From contig NC_044555.1 of assembly GCF_007565055.1 (NCBI RefSeq), positions 37,736,235 through 37,800,234 on the forward strand: a stretch of 64,000 nucleotides of DNA, written 5' to 3'. The stretch is from Rhinopithecus roxellana. Lineage: Eukaryota > Chordata > Mammalia > Primates > Cercopithecidae. Made by a program: the position numbers and the translations under genes. The notes under the pieces are model-generated. The model was not told where the DNA came from, made no database searches, and saw nothing but the letters and a program-made list of their open reading frames with translations. Below are positions 32,566 through 44,959 of this stretch, one piece after another; positions within the stretch are counted from its first letter, which is position 1, and each line of letters opens with the position of its first letter.

Positions 32566-34391
32566 AGTTTTGTAAACAATCTAATTCTTTCGAAGTAGAT
32601 TCCTAAAATAGCTCTCCAAATTCATAACGGTGAAAATGTTTAAAGCCCTACCGTTTTTCTTTTTTTTATAAGGGGAATGCCCAAGTGTAGCTTAATGGAT
32701 TGATTGATAAATGAGTATTCTATCCATTGGTAAAAATATTGAGCAAACAACCATTGCAATTTGATGATTCAAACTGGTGCGAGAAAAGAGAAACCTCTAG
32801 AGGATATCTGCTTATTTTCCTATTACACTATGGCATTCTCTGTTTTGTTTTGCACTTTTAATTGGAAGGTGCATGCTACCTTAAATAAGTATCAATATAG
32901 CACTCAAAAATCTGTATTAACTCAGTTACTATTACTGTCTGTCTTTAAAAGTTATGTGTTTAAAAGTCAGTATTACTTTGTGACATTTATTCATAGAAAA
33001 TCTATATTGTTTAATTGTACAAACTCAAAGGAAAAAATCATCTCAAAAAATAGCAAAAAATATTCTAACTGAGTGGTCTGTGGAGTTTCATACTCTTTTC
33101 TGTAAGTTCGTATAAATGCAGTTTGTTGTTTCTGAATGACAGTAAAACATTTTTTGTGTGTGTCACTTCATTTAATAGAATTTCTTTTAAAATTTGTCAA
33201 CTAGAAATATTAAATTCTGTAGTAACTGGTACTTCCGACTTTGTTTGTATTAATTTGGACTAATACTGTTAAAGGATTGGTAGTTAAGTGACTTACCTAA
33301 GATATCAAAGCTAATAAGCGAAAAGAAAAACGTGAACTCAATCCTTTATATAGAGGTGTATAATTCGATTTTTTTTTTAAAGAGGGTGGTTTGGAGAAGG
33401 AGTTAAGAGCAGTTACCAGAAAGACAGCAATCATTCATACTCCCAATGCTGGAGCGTTAAAGACAGACAAGAATAACTGTGATAGTACCTGAAATGATTC
33501 TCATAAATTAAAGTCTATGTGAGACTGAAGTCTATTTATTTGAAGGATATAAAGAGTGTAAGCTTTGAGTGGATTTGGGTATTTTATTCTTTCTCCCTTC
33601 TAGCTATTTTAAACCAAATTAAATGTATTAATATGCACTGTGATCAATTGACCAACGTGGTTTGCTATATACAGTTATGTTGTAGTTGAACTGAAAACTA
33701 TGTGAGTAGGAAGAAAAATGTGAATTAATTAATATTAAAGGTAATGTTAGGGAGAAGGACATCAAACTACACAATTGGTTGAGATATGGAGGAAGGGGAA
33801 ACAAATGTATCCAACATTCAAAATTCTTCTTACTCTGGTAATCTGTCCTCAAGTGTTAACGGGGAAAATTTCAAGTTATATATGAATAACAAACAGGAGT
33901 CTATGTGTTATCAATAAGTACATTAGACAGTTTCAAAGTCTGACATTTTCAGAGCCATTCTTTATCAGAGTTTATTTGGTGGAAAGGAAATCTTTCTAGG
34001 ATATTATCTTGTCAGGTATTATCATTGCATGGCATTGTCAGCCTACTCCCAAGTGTCTCTTACTGCAATGTTACAATAAGATGTTTTTTAGCTTTGAAAA
34101 ATATCAGACCATTTCTTCTTAGGTTTCCCTGAAAAAGAAGTTTAAGTTATGGACATGATTCAATTATAGTGAAGTCATTTTCTTGGTATATTTCCGCTTA
34201 CTTTTTAAGAACAAGATGTCTCATCATAAAAAAGATAGGTAAATGGGGTGATGAATATGTTCATGACTTCAATTTAATAATTCCACATTGTATACATATA
34301 TCAAAACATCATATTTTACACAAAGAATGTATATAATTATGATTTGTCAATTAAAAATAATAATTTAAACAAAGAAAAGAAAGAACAATGT
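32566..34391. other. Single-copy intergenic DNA
   Basis: AT-rich DNA in which I see no gene, exon or clear repeat. The frame at 32761-33072 (103 codons) shows no domain and is probably chance. Confidence 0.5.
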
Positions 34392-34535
34392 GACTAGAGT
34401 GTAAGCTTCTTTGAGGGAAGGTTTTTATTTTTCTTCTCTTTTACTCACTGCTAGATCTCCTGCACCTATAACAGTGTCTGGCACATGGTAGGTACTCAGT
34501 ATATATAAACTTGTCAAATAAATTGTTTAATGGCT
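34392..34535 (+). repeat. L2 3' end
   Basis: GTGTAAGCTTCTTTGAGGG, then AACAGTGTCTGGCACATGGT and AGGTACTCAGTATATAT follow the 3' end of L2 LINEs (…gcctggcacatagtaggtgctcaataa…). The body of the element is absent. Confidence 0.78.
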
Positions 34536-36055
34536 AATAGATCATAAAAATATTAAAATAAATTTTTGTTCTGAAATATTTCTAGAATCAGTCATTGAAA
34601 AATCAAGATTTCTGATAGGAAGAAAATACTGTACTTTTTCCTAAAAATGTAAATGAAGGTAAAATGAGCTAGAATTATGCCAAGGATATTTACTTTTGTA
34701 AATAAATTAGGGAACATTCAAAGCAAGATCTGAATTTTAATAATCAGTACTTTAGGTCACAAAGGTCTGACAGTTAAGTTCTTAACATGAATTAGTGAGG
34801 GGAAGGAACATTGCTTTTATCGAGGCCAATACTGTTGTAAGTTTTTATTCTTTGATTCACGCTAAACATTTTTTGTTTGTTTGTTTACTTGATTTTGGAC
34901 TGAACCTCTGAGAAAAAATGCCTATGGTCTACCTGGGCTTCTTATATTTTAAGGATATTGTTGTGGATTTGGCTGTTTCTCCCTATTTGGTCTTTTCATT
35001 CCCAACAGAAACAGCTTAAACCATCTTCAAATAATGTCGATTTCAATAGAATTTCAAATAAATACAACTTTAGGATTTTTTTTTTTTTTCCCAAAAGTTG
35101 CTCTCATTGTTTGGGAGAGTGGAGGTTTTCACTTAAAAGAGTACATTTTAATAACCTTTATATTTTGGAACAATTTTATATATACAAAAATGTTACAAGG
35201 CTAGTACAGAGTTTCTACAGGCCCCTCAACCATTTTCCTCGAGTGTTAATTTTTTACATCACGATGGTACATTTGTAAAAACTAAGAAATTGACACTGGA
35301 ACATTACTATTAACTAAAAGATGTGATGTTTTAATAATTCAACTTAGCTATTTTGATGGATAGAAAATGATTTTGAAGATAGAGCCTTCAAAACTAAATG
35401 ACTAGAAATTAGTTGATGATTAACACATTGACTGGACACGCTTTTAATGGAAACTCTCCTTTAAAGCAAATTAAATGCAACTATCCAGGTTTATATTACA
35501 AAAATTGCTACAGGATCCACAGGCAGGGTGACTAATAAATTTTAAAATATATAAATTTTTTGAGGAATTGAGTTTATTTTCCCTTTAATTATATTTAGTT
35601 GGCAGTAGTTTGTAGATTTGAACTTAATGGCAGCATTCTGGTTTTTCCTTGTAAATTTTGGAGTTTGAGGATGAACCAACTGATTTTGTTGCTATTTATG
35701 TTTAAGAACTAGTCTGGGAAGTCCATCACTGCTCAGTAGCCATAATCCTTGTCCTTAGAGCTAAGACTGGGCTATCATGGTATAATGATTACAAATCCAA
35801 AGTTTGCAGGGTGCTTTAAGAAGGATTGTAATAGCCTTCATTTTTTCTGCCAACTCAAGGGATTTATTTTTGTATATTGAAAAGACTGGTTTCTCGAACA
35901 GCATATATAAATTTGAGAAAAGGAAGAGTCTCTTATACCCACAATGGTTAAAAATGTCTACCAGATAAAACACGAGTGTAAATAACCCACGTGTTTGTTC
36001 TGTTGTATAATGCATTTTAGGATTCTTTATTAAAAATGTGCAATGTTGTCATATC
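34536..36055. other. Intergenic DNA with one ancient repeat scrap
   Basis: No gene is seen. About 35150-35330 (CAAGGCTAGTACAGAGTTTC, ACCATTTTCCTCGAGTGTTAA, GGTACATTTGTAAAAACTAAG) resembles an ancient L1-related repeat. A 16-base T run interrupted at its end is at about 35079. Confidence 0.5.
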
Positions 36056-37345
36056 AATTTTTTTCAGAGTGAAGGATCTTTTAAAATATATTTTAATTGA
36101 TACATAATAATTGTACATATTATAGAGTACATGTGATATTTTGATACATGCATACAACGTGTAGTGATCAAATTAGGGTATTTAGGATATCTATCACCTT
36201 GAGCATTTATTATTTTTTGTGTTGGGAAAATTTAAAATATTTTCTTTTAGCTACTTTGAAATATACAGTATAGTGTCAATAACTATAGTCCCCCTACTAT
36301 GTTATAGAAGCACAAGAACTTATTCCTTTTATCTAGCTGTATATTTGTAACTATTAAGCAACTTCTCTTCAACATCTCCCACCTTTCCAAGTCTTTGATA
36401 ACTATCATTTTACCTTCATGAGACCTGCTCTGTTAGCTCCCAGATACGAGTGAGAAACATGCAATATTTATCTTTCTGTGCCTGGCTTATTTCCCTTAAC
36501 ATAATGACCTCCAGTTCCTTCCATGTTCCTGTAAGTGACAGGATTTCTTTTTTTTTTTTTTAAATGGCTAAACAATATTCCATTCTGTATATATACACCA
36601 CACTTTCTTTACCGTTCACTTGTTGATGAACACTTAGGTTAATTTTATATCTTTGCTACTGTGAATAGTGCTGCAATAAACATATGATTGCAAGTGTCCC
36701 TTTAATAAACTGATTTTCTTTCCTAGTAGTAGGATTACTGGAATGTATGGTAGTTCTATTTTTAGGTTTTTGAGAAATCGTTATACTGTTTCCCACAATG
36801 GCTATACTAATTTACTTACAGTAGATCCTTGTATATCCTCCACATCCTTGCCAGCATCTGTTATTTTTGTCTTTTTGATAATAGCCATTCTAACTGGGAT
36901 AAGATGACATCTCATTGTGAATTTAATTTGCATTTCCTCAATCATTAGTGATGCTGACCATTTCTTCATATACTCCTTGGCCATTTGTATGTCTTCTTTT
37001 GAGAAATACCTATTCATGTACTTTTCTTACTTTTTAAATTGGATTTGTGTGTGTGTGTTGAGTTCCCTGTAAAATTTGAATATTAATCTCTTATTAGATG
37101 AATATTTAAAAATATTTTCTACCATTCAACAGATTAGTTGTCTCTTCACTCTGTTGATTATGTCCTTAGCAGTGCAGAAACTTTTTAGTTTACGTCCCAC
37201 TTGTCTATTTTTGTTTTTGCTGCCTGTCTTTTTGAAGACTTAATCATAAATTATTTGCTTAGGCCAATGTCGAGAGGAGTTTTACCTACGTTTTCTTCTA
37301 GGATTTTGGTAGTTTCAGGTCCTGTGTTTAAGTCACATTTGAAAA
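36056..37345 (-). mobile_element. Old L1 3' fragment (L1MA/L1MB type)
   Basis: The 3' UTR complement is clear (ATTGATACATAATAATTG, CTTTGAAATATACAGTATAG, GTTAGCTCCCAGATACGAG), followed by the C-terminal part of ORF2 in the minus direction. A 71-codon piece (36802-37017) keeps ORF2 C-terminal words such as NRYFSKEDIQMAKEYMKKW. Upstream coding sequence is absent, as in ordinary 5'-truncated L1s. Confidence 0.85.
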
Positions 37346-38043
37346 CAACGCATTTGTAATAGCTTGTATGCAGTTTAATTAATAAGCATGATTCTGCTTT
37401 GTTATCATTTTTTCATTTGGAAAAAACTATTGCCACCACTAAATTGCAGTTCAGCTGTTAGTATCTTCTAAGGGACTTGTACGAGCAGTCACAGTATGCA
37501 ATAACTGTTAGATGGAGTAAAAATAAAAAAAAATACACATAATTTGAAAAGGAGAATAAATACTTAGTCATACCATTAATATTACTACTACTACAAAAAA
37601 AATAAATAAGATTCAGGCTCTCCAGTGTTTTTAAGAAGAAATACAGGTGTTGCAAATTTTACTCTGGCTTTTGGGTGTTATGTTTGAGATTCTCTTTGCT
37701 TAAGTTGCCTTTTTGTTGTATGGTTTTCTTCTGTTAGAGGCAACGTATGGTTTTAAACTACTTGTGAAACATTCAATGAACTTCCTGACTCCCTACTTAT
37801 ACAGAGGGAATTCATTGTATTTTAGTGATAATTGGACTTTCATCTTTTTTTTTTTTTTTTTTTTTTGTCACACAGTGGTTATTTCTAGCTTTCATTTTTT
37901 AACTGTTTAGAGATGACGATTTTATTTAAACATAACCAAGACTACTCATTACATTTAAAATAATGGGAAATGTTTGTCATTTTATATTAGGTGCCTGTGA
38001 GAGGAACAAGAAAGGAACTTAATAGCTACATGAGAAACTGTAA

Positions 38044-38094
<51 letters not shown>

Positions 38095-39535
38095 TTTGTG
38101 GTTATTTAGGGACTATAAATATTTAATACCATAGATAAGTTTGTCTTATTTATAGGTTGTATTGGAAACTTTAAAATGTTTTTTTTTCATAAGTGCTTAA
38201 ATGTTTCATACAATATGTAAGATTCAAACTATGTGAACAATCCATTAGGTATCAAAAATAAAAGATACTCTGACTCCAATGAAGTTTAACAAAATGAAAT
38301 TATGTTATACCATATAAATCAACATAAACACAATTAATTCTACTTTCTCTTATATTGGTTTTTTAAAATATATTGTCACCCTGTCATAAGCTTGTGTGAA
38401 CTTCTGCAACATTTTAATTTAAAATCCAGACGTTTCTATGAGTGCTGCAATAGAAGCAATCAGTTAATTACCCGATAAAGATTAAAGGAGACATGCAGTA
38501 CAACATTCAATTAAATTGCATACAATTGCTTAATATGTTGAGAGCTGTTTCTACAGGCAACCAAAATTAAAATTATGCGTCACTAGGGAAGTACTGTTTT
38601 ATTTTCCCTATCTGTATTTCCTATTGACTTACAGAGATACTGCTCTATTTTAATGTGATCTCTCCCCATCTGCCCTATAATGGTATTGCTGTAGTCATCC
38701 TCTTAGTTATTTTACTACAGTATTTGCCCTGGCGGTTTTATTAGTTCAGTGGCAAGTGTTTAATCATCAAAATATTGCTAAATAAGTTTAATTACCAACA
38801 TTGAAGAAGATGACAGAGCTACACATAAGTCCTGTTTATGTCTCTGTTTAATTGAACACCCATATATTTTAGACACAAATGAGACTACTTAATTCTCCAC
38901 TGAAGATGCTTGTTGCTCTGTATACTCTGCACATCTAAAAGAAAATGATGGATACTAGATTTTAGCTTCTTACTTCTATTGTTTTCCGTTTCCTGCCTGT
39001 GATAAAAGGAGAAAAAATACTCATAGTGTCAATTTTCTAAGTAGAATGGTCTATAGGAAGTTGTGTGAGTGCAGAAGTATTTTCTTAAGAGGATTTCTTG
39101 TTTGCAGAGACACTGAAAAGTCTACCAGCCAAAGCACACACTCTAAACTATAAAAGGTGACAAGTACCCCTGAGGAATAGAATTAGGAAGGGAAATAGGG
39201 CCTCAGGGAATTTCATTCTTTTACACATTGCTGCATTTTCTAGAAATTGTTGCAATGAACACATCATTTACAATGATTCTCTTTTTAAAATCAGAGCAAC
39301 AAAGGGTTTCCTAGTCACAAAATTTCACTCTCCATCAGATGTAACCTACATGGTGTCTTACTTGTTTGGCTTTTCCATACTTTCCCTCTCCACTCTGTCT
39401 GCATTTGCCAATAACCATATTTTAAAATGCATTTGCCAATAGCCATATTTCTGCCAAGTTAGTAATATGAACTTTTGGGTTAATCTGATAAAATAATCAG
39501 AATAGTCAAGAGTGAAGAATGTGTGGTGAAATATT
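37346..39535. other. Single-copy intergenic DNA with simple repeats
   Basis: No gene is seen. It contains a T run of about 19 bases near 37849-37866 and the (AC)n tract at 38046-38092. The rest gives no repeat I can name and is a good region to test for conserved non-coding sequence. Confidence 0.5.
38046..38092. repeat. (AC)n microsatellite
   Basis: About 23 uninterrupted AC units, long enough to be highly variable. Confidence 0.97.
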
Positions 39536-39545
39536 TGATAATTTC

Positions 39546-39870
39546 TTTTTTTTTTTTTTTTTTTAGAAATTTTTTTTTTTTTTTTTTTGAGACGGAGTCT
39601 CGCTCTGTCGCCCGGGCTGGAGTGCAGTGGCCGGATCTCAGCTCACTGCAAGCTCCGCCTCCCGGGTTTACGCCATTCTCCTGCCTCAGCCTCCCGAGTA
39701 GCTGGGACTACAGGCGCCCGCCACCTCACCCGGCTAGTTTTTTGTATTTTTTAGTAGAGACGGGGTTTCACCATGTTAGCCAGGATGGTCTCGATCTTCT
39801 GACCTCGTGATCCGCCCGTCTCGGCCTCCCAAAGCGCTGGGATTACAGGCTTGAGCCACCGCGCCCGGCC
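39546..39870 (-). mobile_element. AluY (cercopithecoid AluYR type)
   Basis: Full-length antisense Alu with a long T tail interrupted by AGAAA. A perfect 10-bp target duplication TGATAATTTC lies at 39536-39545 and 39871-39880. GGCCGGATCTC and GGCTTGAGCC are the complements of the Old World monkey variants. Confidence 0.95.
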
Positions 39871-39880
39871 TGATAATTTC

Positions 39881-42473
39881 AATCAAACCATGTAAGTACC
39901 CATTTTTTTGGCTGTCTCTAAGGATAGCCTTGGTATTATGCCTCAGTAACTTTATGGAATTGAGGGCAATAGTTGTAAATTTTATTTTCATTATAATTTC
40001 AAAATACACCGAATCATAAAAAAAACTGCTGAAAATATAAAAACTCTAACGAACCCACTTGTGGGTTGTATTTTTATCTTTTATTTTAAATTATAATTTT
40101 CTAAAATATAGGATTTTCATCTAAACCTGATTGAAAGAATTGTTTTTGATATTTTGAACAAAGTCATGTCTGATTCCTTTTTGGGAAGGGCAGAGTCTCA
40201 TTATAATGAAGAAAAAAATTTCAAACGTATTTACTGAAGGAAGAGATAACATATTGAGTCATTAACACTCTAGTGAAAAATAGGTTTATATTCGTTGAAA
40301 GAGTTTTGTAAATTTTTGTAACATTTTGCAAGAAAAGTAAAGTTTGTCTGGTATATTAATTGATTCTTTTGATTTGTAGGAGAACACTGTGTTGTGAATC
40401 TTTTCCAAGCTATGGTGTGATATTTTAGTTTAATTAAGAGTTACTTGGCATTAATGGGACACAATGACCAATCACTCTCCTAAAAGTTAGATTAACTAAG
40501 AAAATCTTGTTGCAATTACCTTGATGCATTTTATATACTTTTTTGGCAAACAAGAGTTAATAGTATAAAATGGAGTTTCTTAGCTACTAATAATATATGA
40601 AGCTTTGGGAATATTTGAAAGAAGTAAGCAATTTACTTACAATATTGAAGGATTTTTTTTCTGGTCAACATATTTGTGTTAAATTAGAAAAATTGCTTAC
40701 AATTTCTGATTAAAAATGCTGCCTTTTTGTTGGTGCCTATCCCGTGTTCTGACTTTTGATGGCCAAGGATCATCTCCAAACTGTATTTATGTAAGGTGCC
40801 CTTAGATGTACTACATCAAATTTTGGAAAAAGCTTCAGGGAAATAAGGCGAAATATGAGTGACAAAGGGCACAAGCTTCACTGTTTTCTCAAGAGATTAG
40901 TAGCACTGCTAGTAAACATGGATGGTTTGTTTTTATGCTAATCTTGCTGCTCCCTGTCTTCTCAGTTGTGTACGAACATGTGTGTTTTTTCCATGCATGT
41001 TTTTACTTTGTCCAAGTTCTCCCAGTATAGTATGTTTGGAGAAAATCATCCAAATTTCCTAACTCCTAGGCTATTATTTCTCCCACTGAAACATCCCACT
41101 TTTCTCATATTCAAACTCCTCTTTCAAGCCTTCAGAGTATTCACTATGCCTTTATTCTTGGACTGCATCTGTTGTAGTTAAGCATCAATACATAATGTTC
41201 ATTTATATTTTTGTTCAGTCTGAAGTCATCTACATGTTTCGTACAGTCATCTTTTCCTATCTTGGAGTGCAACACATTTCATTGCTCTTTGATGAGCCTG
41301 TGCCCTCTTAGATTTTCTTCTTTTGAGTGCTTAGAAGCCATGACAATTAGAATGTAGTATTTGGAAAGATACTTACTTCTTTTATTCATTGGTCTGCGTG
41401 CTGAAGGAAACAAATCTATCAAGTTAAAACACACGAATTTCATTAGGTGTTTTTTTCTTCCTGTTTTCAGTATCAGAAACATATCTTATCTGTTTTCAAA
41501 GGTAAAAGAATCATTACCACATGATCAGAGAAATAAAAGCTGGGAAGTTATTGCTTCTGTAAGCTATTCAAAACCAATGTCCTCTTGGATATTATTAGAT
41601 AAAATTCGGTTAGTATCTGTGTGCTTGACAGCTACAGTGTTTTGACCATCAGCTTGGGTCACATTAAATTACATAGTGGAATGAGGTATCTGGCCAAAGC
41701 CTTGATAAGAATGATTCTTGGAACAAATTTCATAACTGTTTATCCTCCATGTGACTATTCTCTTTCCCTAAAACAAGAGGGAACCAGGCTACGAGAACAG
41801 CAAGCAAGGAAACTATTCCAAATGCTGGAACACAGAACCACAAAACATTGAAAACACTCAGTCTCCTCTTGTGCTGTGGATTCCTATAAGGCAGGGATTA
41901 GTTTCTTTAATTTCCATTAGATATAGTAGAATATTTATTTTTAAACGATGATGAATTGTGAGGACTGCTATACACAGTAAGGGGATTGATTGTGGAATCT
42001 TGAATGCTGATTATTTTTGTACTCTCCCTTGAAGATGAAACAAGAACACACAAACCTATTATTTTACATGATTATTTCACAGATTTTACAAGCCAACTGG
42101 GGAAATGAAGTTTAAGTGGAAACATATTTTTCAGATATGTGGGCGAAATAATCATTGAATTATTTTTCAGTCATAACTATAAGAAAGCAAAAATAGTAAG
42201 GGCAATATAATAAAATGTGTAAATATTACTATTTTTTTAGCATTAAATTTAGCATTAAATTAAATTTGTCATGTTACAAAATAAAACTGATATTTATGAC
42301 TTTGAGTTAAAAATGAGAAATTATATGTTAATATATATAAAATAAATAGATGGACTTATTTGTAAAGCATGTGTAACTAAAAGTTTAAGTGGAAAGCTTA
42401 TTATAGCAAATGTATTCCTATGGCATAAAGATTTTGGGGAGCTGATGATGTCGGTGTACTGCTTTTGAAACTA
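39881..42473. other. Single-copy intergenic DNA
   Basis: No gene, exon or named repeat is visible over 2.6 kb, the longest clean stretch in the window. Short frames such as 41361-41645 (94 codons) and 41621-41851 have no recognised domain and ordinary AT-rich composition. Confidence 0.5.
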
Positions 42474-42480
42474 TTTTCAC

Positions 42481-44757
42481 GGGATTCTAGTTCAAGATGG
42501 CTGAATAGAGACAAGAGACACCTGCCCTCTCGGGAAAGGATAACCAAAATTATGAATAGGAAGTCAAACCTGGAAGAGAACATCTAAGAGTACACTAGGG
42601 GTCAACAAAAAACTCAGGAAAAGCACCTGAGGCACAGAAGGGCAAACAGGCAAGTGGCCAACTTAGCTGAGATCTGCTGAGAGCCTGGAGGAGCGCAGTA
42701 TTGTGGGGAAAGTGTGAGAGAGCTTCAGTGTTCCACATCCCGCCATGGACTGCTGCATTCCAAACTGCAGGGAAGCTCCTCTTCCCTCCTGAACCCTGAC
42801 ACTAGCATAGGCAGTGATTTGGAGACTCCAAGAGGGCATTGCACCAGGCAGGGAACTCATGTGAAATCACATTCCACCCCCGTGACTCGAGTGGCTGTGA
42901 CAAGGTGCCATTTTAGAAGAGCAGCCATCATGAAAGTGTATCCAGCCCTGGGAACAACAGCCCCTGTATCTCCACATGCCAGGGCCTCCCATTGGCATTC
43001 CCCAGTGTCCACCTGGAGGGCTGTAGAGGCACCGTGCTCACTAGAACCAAAGGTGCTGTGGGGTATCCAGTACTCTAGTCCACAAGGAAAACTACTCCGC
43101 AGGGAAAGGATGGTGCAGCACAAGAGAAGGCAGCCCCTAGAACAAAGGAAATCAAAGTGAACACTTTCCAGAACCCAAGAGCATCCTGTCTGGGGCTGTG
43201 AGAAGTGACCTTGCCTAGCACCCTCTGTGCTTGGGTTCATACATAGAGAACGGGGACACACCTCTCCCTCTGCACACCCATTCATGCTGCCACTGGAAGC
43301 TGTAGTGTGTGAACTGGAGAGCTTCCTGTCTGGAACTACGAATGGTGACTGTGATCCCAATGGTGATGTGGCCTTCATGCCAGGACTCCAGTGTGAAGGC
43401 TGGAGGTCCCAACTCCACCTCTGTGTGTCACTTCAGAGTAGTTTCCACAGAGAGAAGCATGTTTGGGACTGTGGGTGGTGAAACCACACCACAGCCACCA
43501 CCAACACCAGTGTGCACTGCTGGTGAACCAGAGTCTTGTCCCACCACTGCTACTGCCATCAGCCACATCATGCCACCTGCCAAGGGGCCTGCTCACCTGC
43601 CTGGCCCACAACTGCCACTACTGGTATCTGTGCAGGCCACCTGCAGGCCCAAGAAGCAGCCTGTTAGGGACCACCAACACAGTGTGAGTATACATTAACC
43701 CAGAGAACAAAGATAGGCATACTCAGCCCATTGCTGCCACAACTGGGTCCTGAAGACTGGCTCACCTGGCTTCCCATTCCCCAGCACAACTTCGTCAAAA
43801 CCTCCACTCTTAACTGCACCCTAACCTACAGAGGAAATCAGAGAAAGCACTAACACTGTTTACAATTGGTGAAATAGAGACTACACTACTGCACACACCC
43901 ATAATCAAAGCCAAAGTGCCCCACCCAACCAAAACCGCAAGTATACCTGCAGGAAAAAGTTCTCCCCTACAAAAAATTCAAAAATAATAAGAAGCAACTA
44001 TTACGCTATATGTGCAGATGTCAATGTACAAAAACTGGAAACACGAAAAAGCGAGGAAACACAACATCTACAAAGGAGCACAATACCTCTCCAGCAATAG
44101 ATCTTAATAAAAAAAAGAAATTTTTGTACCAGATAATGAATTCAAGATACTGATACTAATGAAGCTCAGTGAGATACGAGATAGTTCTGAGAAACAATAC
44201 AAAGAAGTCAGAAAATTAATTCAGGATATGAATGAGAAATTGACCAAAAAATAATTTTTTAAAAATAATCTAATAGAAATTCTGGAACTGAAGAATTAAT
44301 TGAAGGAAATACAAAATAAATTTGACAATAGACTAGATCAGGAAAAAAAATCTCAGAAATTGAAGGCTAGTTTTTGAAGTAATCCAGAAAGATAAAAATA
44401 AATAAAAAGTAAAAAGAATACATAAAGACTTGTGACATTTGGGACAACATTAAGCAAACAAATATTAAATTATCAGCATCCCAGAGGAGGAAGAGAAAAA
44501 GAAAGGATTAGAAAATCTATTCAACAAAGTAATAGATGAAATCTTCTTATGTCTATCAAGAGTTTTAAGCATCTAGATAAAGGAGGCCCTGCCATCTCAG
44601 GGAGACACAGGGCAAACAGTTCTACCCCATGGCACATTATAGTAAGACTGTCTAAAATCAAATATAGTGAATCCTAAACCAGCAAGATAAAAGTGTCTAG
44701 TCACATATAAAGAAAAAACCCATCATATGACCAGCAGATATTTCAGTAGAAAATTTA
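42481..44757 (+). repeat. Host L1 left part: 5' UTR and ORF1
   Basis: The 5' UTR runs to about 44.0 kb, with the promoter-end motif CAAGATGGCT at 42493-42502. ORF1 follows: coiled-coil words AATGAATTCAAGATACTG and AGAAATTCTGGAACTGAAG, then AAAAGTGTCTAGTCACATATAAAG near its C-terminal part. ORF1 stops at the insertion point inside the codons for the conserved 'SAENL' region. Many stops are present. The 148-codon frame at 42714-43160 is a chance 5' UTR frame. Confidence 0.82.
44742..44757. repeat. Left target-site duplication in the L1 nest
   Basis: TTCAGTAGAAAATTTA here and TTCAGCAGAAAATTTA at 53858-53873 differ by one base. Joining the host L1 across them gives an uninterrupted ORF1 sequence. 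Confidence 0.88.
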
Positions 44758-44959
44758 TTTTAATTATTTATTTATTTTTATTTTTAAAGTTCTGGGGTAC
44801 ATGTGCAGGATGTGCAGACTTGCTACATAAGTAAATGTGTGCCATGGTGGTTTGCTGCACCCATCAACTCATCACCTAGGTATTAAGCGCAGCATGCATG
44901 AGCTATTTTTCCTAATGTTCTCTCTTGTCATACCCCACCCCCTGACAAGCCCCAGTGAG

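Noticed and set aside
32761..33072. 103-codon frame in single-copy DNA
   Set aside because: AT-rich composition, no domain and no start or splice context; frames of this length occur by chance.
42714..43698. Several overlapping frames of 129-173 codons on both strands
   Set aside because: All lie in the 5' UTR of the outer L1 of the nest, where stops are rare in every frame.
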